From Treponema sp. (GTDB taxonomy: Bacteria > Spirochaetota > Spirochaetia > Treponematales > Breznakiellaceae): a stretch of DNA of 6,548 bases. The stretch lies in contig JAISND010000133.1 of NCBI GenBank assembly GCA_031276615.1, positions 1 through 6,548 on the forward strand, given 5' to 3'. The notes under the pieces are model-generated. The model was not told the origin of the DNA and searched no databases. It saw only the letters and a program-made list of their open reading frames with translations. The translations under genes and the position numbers were made by a program. Shown here in pieces: positions 1 through 5,671 of the stretch. Numbering within the stretch: position 1 is the first letter of the stretch; each line of letters starts with the position of its first letter.

Positions 1-125
1 TCTCGATAGGGGGACACGAAATGGAGCTGGGTCCCGGCGACTGCGTGTATTACGATTCCAGCGAGCCCCACGGCATGAAAGCCCTGGGCGGAACCCCCGC
101 GAAATTTTTGGCAATGGTATTATAA
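1..125 (+). CDS. C-terminal end of a cupin-domain protein (probable HTH-cupin regulator), 5' truncated
   Basis: The frame is open from base 3 (the first two bases belong to a cut codon) and ends at TAA 123-125, giving the last 40 residues. The stretch ELGPGDCVYYDSSEPHGM has the shape of the second conserved cupin motif: an E-x-G-P-G-D turn, a hydrophobic strand, then P-H with the histidine at 69-71, followed by a final beta strand (KFLAMVL). Small cupin domains of this type often form the C-terminal ligand-sensing half of XRE-family repressors. A gene of that kind just upstream of an acyl-CoA synthetase would fit a local regulator. The DNA-binding half lies outside the window, so the regulator role is inferred and a stand-alone cupin is equally possible. 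The stop overlaps the ribosome binding site of the next gene, so the two are probably co-transcribed. Confidence 0.72.
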   Translation, partial: SIGGHEMELGPGDCVYYDSSEPHGMKALGGTPAKFLAMVL

Positions 126-130
126 GGAGA
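124..130 (+). promoter_or_regulatory. Shine-Dalgarno site fixing the GTG start of the acyl-CoA synthetase
   Basis: AAGGAGA lies five bases before GTG 136 and overlaps the TAA stop of the cupin gene. No in-frame ATG lies nearby, so this site decides in favour of the GTG start. The overlap suggests translational coupling with the cupin gene. Confidence 0.8.
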
Positions 131-135
131 GCAGC

Positions 136-1947
136 GTGGATTTACTGGACAAATATCTTGAGAGAAGCGATTTTGATTCCTACGAGGATTTTTATGCCAA
201 TTTTACGGTAAAGATCCCGGACAATTTTAATTTTGCCTACGATGTGCTTGATGTCCTTGCCGGGGAAAAAGGCGCCGAGACCGCCCTGGTCTGGTGCGAT
301 GAAAAGGGCGCCGAAGCGAAATTCAGCTACGCCGACATGAAAGCCCTTTCCGACAGGGCCGCCAACGCTTTCCGCGGGGCCGGAATAGGCAGAGGCGACC
401 CGGTGATGCTGATTCTGAAACGCCGCTGGCAGTACTGGCCCATACTGCTTGCCCTGCACAAGTTAGGCGCTATCGGAATCCCCGCCACGCACCTTCTTAC
501 CACCAAGGACATTGTGTACCGCTGCGCCGCCGCGGACATTGCTGGCATTGTCTGCGTTGACGATCCCGAGCTTATGTGCCGCATTGACGAGGCCGAGGCA
601 AAAATTGAGCGCGATTCCGACGCCACAGGCGAATCGAGCCTGCGTTTCAAGGGCTTCGTCCGTTCCGTCCACACCCCCGCGGAGGTCTGCCCGGCAAAGC
701 AGGCGGCCGAACTTTTTTCCCGCCGTTCCGGAAATCCCGCGGGCGCGGCGGCGGACGGAACGGCCGCTTCGGGCACGGGGCTTTCCGCGGGCAGCCTGGT
801 GCCCTGGGCCGACTTCAGCGCCCTCATGGAAAGCGCCCCGGCCGGATTTGTCCGTCCCGAAAAGGCGAATGAAAACGGCGACATCATGCTCCTCTATTTT
901 ACCTCCGGCACGACCGGCATGCCCAAGATGGTCCGCCATGACTTTGCCTATCCCCTGGGACATATCCTCACCGCCAAATACTGGCAGCGGGTTATCCCCG
1001 GCGGACTCCATCTGACCGTCGCCGATACGGGCTGGGCAAAGGCCGCCTGGGGCAAAATCTACGGCCAGTGGTTCTGCGGTTCCGCGGTTTTTGTCTCCGA
1101 TTACGACCGGTTTGTGCCGGCCGCCATGCTGGAAGTGATCTCCCGGCACAGGGTTACCACCTTCTGCGCGCCGCCGACCATCTACCGCTTTTTCATCAAA
1201 GAGGATCTTTCCGGATACGATTTTTCGGCGCTTAAAAACTGCGCCGTGGCAGGCGAACCCCTCAATCCGGAAATTTACGAACAGTTCCTTTCCGCCACCG
1301 GAATCAAACTTCGGGAATGTTACGGCCAGACCGAGCTTACCGTCACCATCTGTACCTATCCCTGGATGGAGCCGAAGCCCGGCTCTATGGGCAAGCCTTC
1401 GCCCGGCTATGACATCGACCTTGTCCGGGAAGACGGTTCTTCCTGCGGTATGGGCGAGGAGGGGCAGATCATCGTCCGCCTGGATAAAAAGAAGCCCACC
1501 GGCATGTTCGGCGGTTATTACCGCGACGCGGCGCTTACCGCGAGCGTCTGGCGTGGCGACATCTACTACACCGGCGATATGGCCTGGAAGGATGAGGACG
1601 GGTATTTTTGGTTTGTGGGCCGCGCCGACGACGTGATAAAAAGTTCCGGCTACCGCATCGGTCCCTTCGAAGTGGAGAGCGCCCTCATGGAACATCCCGC
1701 GGTGCTGGAGTGCGCCATTACCGGCGTTCCCGATCCCGACCGGGGTACGGTAGTCAAGGCGACGATAGTGCTTGCCAGAGGCTACATCGCGTCGGAGGAG
1801 CTTAAGCTGGAGCTGCAGAATCACGTCAAGAAAATCACTGCCCCCTACAAGTATCCCCGGATAGTCGAATTTGTCACGGAGCTTCCCAAAACCATCAGCG
1901 GCAAGATTCGCCGGGTGCAGATCCGCGAAGAGGACAACGAAAGGTAG
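136..1947 (+). CDS. AMP-forming acyl-CoA synthetase (acetyl/medium-chain acyl-CoA synthetase-like)
   Basis: This 603-residue protein belongs to the adenylate-forming (ANL) family. It activates a carboxylic acid with ATP to an acyl-adenylate and then transfers it to CoA; it is expected to be cytosolic. The P-loop motif TSGTTGMPK is at residues 256-264, the YGQTE motif at 396-400, the YTGD motif at 478-481 with Asp481 for ribose binding, the hinge/core motif GRADDVIKSSGYR at 495-507, and the C-terminal catalytic lysine in PKTISGK is Lys590. All key residues are present, so the enzyme should be active. It resembles the COG0365 acetyl-CoA synthetase-like branch, but the acid used cannot be read from sequence. 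The start is GTG 136, placed by AAGGAGA at 124-130 five bases upstream. Residues about 183-221 are an Ala/Gly/Ser-rich stretch that I do not remember from roughly 550-residue relatives, and it accounts for most of the extra length. It lies 10 bp behind the cupin gene and 82 bp ahead of the citrate synthase. Confidence 0.93.
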   Translation: MDLLDKYLERSDFDSYEDFYANFTVKIPDNFNFAYDVLDVLAGEKGAETALVWCDEKGAEAKFSYADMKALSDRAANAFRGAGIGRGDPVMLILKRRWQYWPILLALHKLGAIGIPATHLLTTKDIVYRCAAADIAGIVCVDDPELMCRIDEAEAKIERDSDATGESSLRFKGFVRSVHTPAEVCPAKQAAELFSRRSGNPAGAAADGTAASGTGLSAGSLVPWADFSALMESAPAGFVRPEKANENGDIMLLYFTSGTTGMPKMVRHDFAYPLGHILTAKYWQRVIPGGLHLTVADTGWAKAAWGKIYGQWFCGSAVFVSDYDRFVPAAMLEVISRHRVTTFCAPPTIYRFFIKEDLSGYDFSALKNCAVAGEPLNPEIYEQFLSATGIKLRECYGQTELTVTICTYPWMEPKPGSMGKPSPGYDIDLVREDGSSCGMGEEGQIIVRLDKKKPTGMFGGYYRDAALTASVWRGDIYYTGDMAWKDEDGYFWFVGRADDVIKSSGYRIGPFEVESALMEHPAVLECAITGVPDPDRGTVVKATIVLARGYIASEELKLELQNHVKKITAPYKYPRIVEFVTELPKTISGKIRRVQIREEDNER

Positions 1948-1972
1948 GTCCGGCCTCCGGGCAGTTTACCGC
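1948..1972 (+). repeat. Left copy of an inverted repeat flanking the citrate synthase gene
   Basis: GTCCGGCCTCCGG at 1948-1960 begins on the base after the stop codon of the acyl-CoA synthetase. Its exact reverse complement lies at 3370-3382, just behind the citrate synthase stop. A second block, TTTACCGC (1965-1972), is also matched inversely at 3361-3368, separated from the first block by 4 bases here and 1 base there. Within the gap, GTCCGG (1948-1953) could also pair with CCGGAC (1993-1998). The matches are direct observations. Whether this is a dispersed intergenic repeat, a processing or termination element, or a chance match in GC-rich DNA is unknown. Confidence 0.5.
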
Positions 1973-2029
1973 TCATTGGCGCGTAACGGATTCCGGACGG
2001 CCGGCGGCAATACGGACAGGCAGGAAAAG

Positions 2030-3367
2030 ATGGACGGCGCGAAGGATTATCTTTCAAGGATCACGGGGAACGATTATATAGACATCGGCCTGTATAACAG
2101 GTACAACGTCAAGCGGGGGCTCCGCAACGCCGACGGCACGGGCGTGCTTGTCGGGCTTACCAGAATAGGTGATGTCCACGGCTATATCATTGACGAGGGC
2201 GAAAAGGTTCCGATAGAGGGCAAGCTCTTCTACCGGGGCATCGACGTGGAGCAGATTGTCGCCGCCGCGGCCCGGGAAAACCGTTTTTGTTTTGAGGAAA
2301 TCATATATCTTCTCATGTTCGGCCAGCTTCCCGGCAGAACCCAACTGGAGGAATTTTCCGCGCTCCTTGGAAACAGCCGGGCGCTCCCCAAAAATTTCGC
2401 CGAGGATTCCATCATGAAACTGCCCTCTAGGGACATCATGAACAAGCTGGCGCGTTCGGTGCTTACCCTTTATTCCTACGACGAGGATCCCGAAAACCAG
2501 TCGCCGGAAAACGTGCTGCGCCAGTGCCTTGAGCTTGTCGCCCGGTTTCCGACCATCGTGGCCTATTCCTACATGGCGAAGAAACACTACTTTGATCACG
2601 AAAGCCTCATCATCCACCTGCCGGAACCGGGCTGTTCCTGCGCCGAGGCCATGCTTTCCCTTATCAGGCCGGATCAGAAATTCAGCAGGCTTGAAGCGGA
2701 GATTCTCGATCTTGCCCTGGCGCTCCACGCCGAACACGGCGGCGGAAACAATTCCACCTTCGCGGTACACCTTGTGTCCTCGGCGGATACGGATACCTTT
2801 TCGGCCATCACCGCGGGCATAGAATCCCTCAAGGGCTTCAAGCACGGCGGCGCGAATATCAAGGTGATGGGCATGATGGAGGACATTAAAAAAAATGTAA
2901 GGCACTGGGAGAACGGGGAAGAGGCGGCCGCGTATCTGGCAGCCATCCTCCGGGGCGAGGCCGGCGACGGTTCGGGGCTGATCTACGGCCAGGGCCACGC
3001 GGTGTATACCAAAAGCGATCCCCGGGCCCTTCTTCTGCGGGACAAGGCCGCCGCCCTGGCCGAAGAGAAGAACCTTGTCAGGGAGTACAATCTCTACCGC
3101 CTGATAGAGAGGCTTGCCCCGGAAGTTTTCAAAAAGGTCAAGGGTTCAGACAAGGACATCTGCTCCAACGTGGACTTTTATTCCGGCTTTGTGTACACGA
3201 TGCTGGGCATTCCGCCGGAGCTTTTTACCCCCATTTTCGCGGTAAGCCGCGTGGCCGGCTGGTGCGCCCACCGCATGGAGGAGATAGTCGCCGGGGGCAG
3301 AATCATCCGCCCGGCCTATAAGTGCGTCCAGCCCCGGCTTGACTATGTTCCCATGGACAGGCGGTAA
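2030..3367 (+). CDS. Citrate / 2-methylcitrate synthase
   Basis: This 445-residue citrate synthase-family protein condenses acetyl-CoA (or propionyl-CoA) with oxaloacetate to citrate (or 2-methylcitrate). The three catalytic residues of the family are visible: His236 in HAEHGGGNN, His272 in FKHGGAN, and Asp382 in SNVDFYSG. The substrate-binding GQGHAVYTKSDPR motif is also present, with His323. The N-terminal block VKRGLRNADGTGVLVGLTRIGDVHGYI and the length of about 450 residues match the longer clade seen in anaerobic Firmicutes and spirochaetes, rather than the 370-residue or E. coli-type enzymes. The start ATG 2030 follows AGGAAAAG closely; the open frame extends upstream to about 1871, but that part overlaps the previous gene and lacks family similarity. 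It lies 82 bp behind the acyl-CoA synthetase on the same strand, so it could use the thioester made there. Citrate versus methylcitrate specificity cannot be told from sequence. No prpB- or prpD-like gene is in view. Confidence 0.93.
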   Translation: MDGAKDYLSRITGNDYIDIGLYNRYNVKRGLRNADGTGVLVGLTRIGDVHGYIIDEGEKVPIEGKLFYRGIDVEQIVAAAARENRFCFEEIIYLLMFGQLPGRTQLEEFSALLGNSRALPKNFAEDSIMKLPSRDIMNKLARSVLTLYSYDEDPENQSPENVLRQCLELVARFPTIVAYSYMAKKHYFDHESLIIHLPEPGCSCAEAMLSLIRPDQKFSRLEAEILDLALALHAEHGGGNNSTFAVHLVSSADTDTFSAITAGIESLKGFKHGGANIKVMGMMEDIKKNVRHWENGEEAAAYLAAILRGEAGDGSGLIYGQGHAVYTKSDPRALLLRDKAAALAEEKNLVREYNLYRLIERLAPEVFKKVKGSDKDICSNVDFYSGFVYTMLGIPPELFTPIFAVSRVAGWCAHRMEEIVAGGRIIRPAYKCVQPRLDYVPMDRR

Positions 3368-3382
3368 AGCCGGAGGCCGGAC
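3361..3382 (-). repeat. Right copy of the inverted repeat flanking the citrate synthase gene
   Basis: CCGGAGGCCGGAC at 3370-3382 is the exact reverse complement of 1948-1960. GCGGTAAA at 3361-3368, which contains the TAA stop of the citrate synthase, is the reverse complement of 1965-1972. The element therefore partly overlaps the end of the coding region. See the left copy for the interpretation. Confidence 0.5.
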
Positions 3383-3431
3383 GGCTGTCAGCCTGCCGTG
3401 GATTTTCATGCGATTCCGCGCTTCGGCGCGG
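3370..3431. terminator. Hairpin-rich convergent intergenic region, candidate bidirectional terminator
   Basis: The gap between the convergent citrate synthase and EF-G-like genes holds two candidate stem-loops. ACGGC (3381-3385) pairs with GCCGT (3395-3399) and is followed by GGATTTTC, a poor T-tract on the + strand; an inner GGCT/AGCC pairing at 3383-3393 is an alternative. Further on, CCGCGC (3416-3421) pairs perfectly with GCGCGG (3426-3431) around a TTCG tetraloop closed by C-G, which is very stable in + strand RNA. Neither stem has a proper run of T on either strand, so intrinsic termination is likely but weakly supported. Confidence 0.45.
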
Positions 3432-3438
3432 CAAACCG

Positions 3439-5520
3439 CTATTCCTCCTTTTCCTCAACCTTGAAGGCTTCGGCCGCCTTGATCACGTCTTCGGCAATGC
3501 GGCCGGAAATGGGCGCGTAATGATCAAAGGCCACGCTGAAGGAACCGGTGCCGCTTGTGATGGAGCGGAGGTCGATGGAGTAGCGCAGAAGTTCCGCCTG
3601 CGGAACCTCCGCGTGGATTTCCGCGATGCCGCCGACGGAGTCCTGCCCCAGAATCCTGCCCCGTTTGCCCGAAAGGGCGCTCATCACGTCGCCCAGGTAT
3701 TTTTCTTCCACAAAGCCCGTCAGATTCATGATGGGCTCAAGAAGGGTGGGATTGGCCTGGCGCATGGCCTCGCGGAAGGCGTTACGCGACGCAAGTTTGA
3801 AGGACAGCTCCGAGGAATCCACCGGGTGGTACTTGCCGTCCACAATGGCCACTTCCACGTCAACGACGGGGTAACCCGCCATGGTGCCGCGGGCCATGCC
3901 TTCGGCAACGCCCTTTTCAACTCCGGGGATATAGTTCTTGGGCACCGCGCCGCCGAAGATTTTGTTTTCAAACTTGTAACCCTCGCCCCTGCCCAGGGGC
4001 GCTATGTCCAGCACGACCTTGCCGTACTGTCCGTGGCCGCCGGTCTGCTTTTTGTGGGTATACTCGGCGGAGGCTTTTTTGGTGATGGTTTCCCGGTAGG
4101 CCACGCGGGGTATATGGGTCTCCACTTCGATCTTCTGGTTCACCTTTATCTTGTCCAGGATGATGTTAATCTGGAGCTCACCCATGCCGGAGATAACCGT
4201 TTCCTTTGTTTCGGTGTTGAAAAAATACTGGAAGGTCTTGTCCTCTTCGGCGGCCCTGACAAGAAATTCGCCGAGTTTGTCATCGTCCTTTTTCGCCACG
4301 GCGTTAACCGCCACCGAATGAACCGGCTCCGGAAGGCGGAGGGGAAGGAACTTGAGGGCACTGTCGTCCGAACTTATGGTGTCGTTGGTTCTGAGGGTGG
4401 CGGACTTGGCGATGATCCCCACATCCCCGGCAAAAAGCTCCTTCACTTCCTCAAGTTTTTTGCCCTGGCAGATGTAGAGCTTGCCGATGCGTTCCTTCTT
4501 GTTTTCCGAGACGTTCAGCGCTTCCGAATCGGCCGAAAGCCTTCCGTCGATTACCTTGATCCACGAAAGTTTTCCGGAGAACTGGTCGTAGGTGGTTTTG
4601 ATGACCATGGCTGCCAGGGACCTGTCGGGGTCCAGTGAAACAGTGTGTTCCTTCCCCTCCGGGTCAAGAACAACATCCTGCGCGGTGCGGGGGCTTGGGC
4701 CTGTTTCGGCGATAAAATCAAGGAAGGGTACAAGGCCGGAATTCTTTGTGGCAACCCCGGCGAAGGCGGGAACAATTTTATGCTCCGACAGCGCTTCGAC
4801 AAGGCCTTTGCGCATCTCCTCGGTGGAGAGGGAACCCTTCTCGATGTACTGCTCCATAAGGCCGTCGTCCCCCTCGGCAGCGGCCTCAATGAGCTTCTCC
4901 CTGGCCGCGGCAGCCGCGTCCCTGTATTCGTCGGGGATGGGACTTTCTTTTTCCACAGCGTCGCCGGGGACAGGGTAGGCCTTTTCGTTCAGGACATCAA
5001 TGACGCCTTTAAAACCGGCGCCCTTTCCCATGGGCAGGGTAAAGGGCACCGGAGTAACCTTGAATTTCTCTTTTATATCCTCAAGGACTTTCTCAAAATC
5101 AGCCCGTTCATCGTCAAGCTTGGTAACGAAGACGCCCCTGGGTTTCCGCCGTGTCTCCAGATTCCGCCAGAGCTTTACGGTTTCAATCTGGACTCCCGAA
5201 CGGCCGTCCACGGCAAGAAGGACAAATTCGCTTGCCCGGAAACTTAAAATAACGTCCCCGGTAAAATCCGAAGAACCTGGGGTGTCAAAAAAGTTGACTT
5301 TTTTCCCGTTCCGTTCGATGTGGGCAAGGGCTGTGTGGATGGAAATCTTCCGCTCAATCTCTTCCTGGGTGGAATCGCTGGTGGTTTTCCCCGATTCTAC
5401 GGTTTCCGGCCTGGGAATGGCGCCTCCGGTGAAAAGCAAATGCTCAAAAAGGGTGGTTTTACCGGTCTGACCGTGACCGGCAATGGCGACATTTTTGATG
5501 AGATCGGTAGTATAGCTCAT
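3439..5520 (-). CDS. EF-G-like translational GTPase (elongation factor G paralogue, EF-G2 type)
   Basis: This 693-residue cytosolic GTPase has the full five-domain EF-G layout. The GTPase domain has its P-loop GHGQTGKT at residues 15-22, G3 DTPGSSDF at 79-86 and G4 TKLD at 133-136. Domains II and III follow. Domain IV is marked by HKKQTGGHGQYGKV from residue 489, and domain V ends about ten residues before the C-terminus. The motifs depart from housekeeping EF-G: the usual AHIDAGKTT P-loop is replaced, the switch I RGITI is replaced by KISI, the G3 His of DTPGHVDF is Ser83, and NKxD is TKLD. It therefore looks like the divergent EF-G-like group found beside a normal fusA, so translocation, ribosome recycling or a stress role are all open. 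The start ATG 5520 is chosen because AGGAG lies five bases upstream; the in-frame GTG at 5541 falls inside the leader hairpin and has no Shine-Dalgarno. It is convergent with the citrate synthase and divergent from the coiled-coil gene. Confidence 0.9.
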   Translation of the reverse strand: MSYTTDLIKNVAIAGHGQTGKTTLFEHLLFTGGAIPRPETVESGKTTSDSTQEEIERKISIHTALAHIERNGKKVNFFDTPGSSDFTGDVILSFRASEFVLLAVDGRSGVQIETVKLWRNLETRRKPRGVFVTKLDDERADFEKVLEDIKEKFKVTPVPFTLPMGKGAGFKGVIDVLNEKAYPVPGDAVEKESPIPDEYRDAAAAAREKLIEAAAEGDDGLMEQYIEKGSLSTEEMRKGLVEALSEHKIVPAFAGVATKNSGLVPFLDFIAETGPSPRTAQDVVLDPEGKEHTVSLDPDRSLAAMVIKTTYDQFSGKLSWIKVIDGRLSADSEALNVSENKKERIGKLYICQGKKLEEVKELFAGDVGIIAKSATLRTNDTISSDDSALKFLPLRLPEPVHSVAVNAVAKKDDDKLGEFLVRAAEEDKTFQYFFNTETKETVISGMGELQINIILDKIKVNQKIEVETHIPRVAYRETITKKASAEYTHKKQTGGHGQYGKVVLDIAPLGRGEGYKFENKIFGGAVPKNYIPGVEKGVAEGMARGTMAGYPVVDVEVAIVDGKYHPVDSSELSFKLASRNAFREAMRQANPTLLEPIMNLTGFVEEKYLGDVMSALSGKRGRILGQDSVGGIAEIHAEVPQAELLRYSIDLRSITSGTGSFSVAFDHYAPISGRIAEDVIKAAEAFKVEEKEE

Positions 5521-5522
5521 GT

Positions 5523-5591
5523 GTGCTCCTCTCAGGAGCACTCAGGCTCCCTTAAATTGAGCCTCCGCAAAACCCGCCCGGCTTGCGGAAG
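5523..5591 (-). promoter_or_regulatory. Structured 5' leader of the EF-G-like mRNA with a hairpin over the Shine-Dalgarno
   Basis: Coordinates are + strand, pairing is in the leftward transcript. Hairpin B: GUGCUCCU (5541-5534) pairs perfectly with AGGAGCAC (5530-5523) around a GAG loop, and its 3' arm contains the AGGAG Shine-Dalgarno five bases before ATG 5520. Hairpin A, just upstream: AGGCUC (5564-5559) pairs with GAGCCU (5549-5544). Alternative hairpin C: GGGAGC (5551-5546) pairs with GCUCCU (5539-5534, last pair G-U), which excludes both A and B and frees the Shine-Dalgarno. Hairpin D: CUUCCGCAA (5591-5583) pairs with UUGCGGAGG (5570-5562, one G-U), which excludes A. A+B would be an off state and D+C an on state. 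The pairings are seen in the sequence; the switch is inference. Confidence 0.45.
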
Positions 5592-5608
5592 CCTCGGTTT
5601 TCCAATCT

Positions 5609-5642
5609 ATTGTATGATGTCGCGGTATGGGCGGATTGTCAA
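5609..5642 (-). promoter_or_regulatory. Predicted sigma70-type promoter for the EF-G-like gene
   Basis: On the - strand a perfect TTGACA -35 box lies at 5642-5637. Seventeen bases on is CATCAT (5619-5614), four of six matches to the -10 consensus. A better -10 hexamer, TACAAT, sits at 5614-5609 but at a 22-base spacing. Either choice puts the transcription start near 5602-5607 and leaves a leader of about 80-90 nt before ATG 5520. Confidence 0.5.
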
Positions 5643-5664
5643 GGAAAATGTAATTATCTATTAT
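5636..5664 (+). promoter_or_regulatory. Predicted sigma70-type promoter for the coiled-coil gene
   Basis: TTGTCA at 5636-5641 and TATTAT at 5659-5664 are separated by exactly 17 bases, in a local A+T-rich stretch unlike the surrounding DNA. The -35 box overlaps the -35 of the leftward promoter. The expected transcription start, about seven bases past the -10, falls at about 5671, directly at the ATG of the downstream gene. Confidence 0.6.
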
Positions 5665-5671
5665 AAAATAT

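Noticed and set aside
463..1824. 453-codon open frame on the - strand
   Set aside because: It lies wholly antisense to the acyl-CoA synthetase, whose motifs are intact. The translation has no recognisable motif and is Gly/Arg/His-rich, as expected of GC-rich shadow frames.
1871..2029. N-terminal extension of the citrate synthase from an upstream ATG at 1871
   Set aside because: It would overlap the end of the acyl-CoA synthetase, reads as non-family sequence, and a better start with a ribosome site is at 2030.
1948..2029. Terminator between the acyl-CoA synthetase and citrate synthase genes
   Set aside because: Only short, interrupted stems and no T-run are present, so co-transcription is the simpler reading.
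2054..2998. 314-codon open frame on the - strand
   Set aside because: Antisense shadow of the citrate synthase; no family features and no ribosome site.
3520..4638. 372-codon open frame on the + strand
   Set aside because: Antisense shadow of the EF-G-like gene; the codons are complements of conserved EF-G residues.
5521..5541. Seven-residue N-terminal extension of the EF-G-like protein from GTG 5541
   Set aside because: AGGAG at 5530-5526 is correctly spaced for ATG 5520. The GTG has no ribosome site and lies inside the hairpin.
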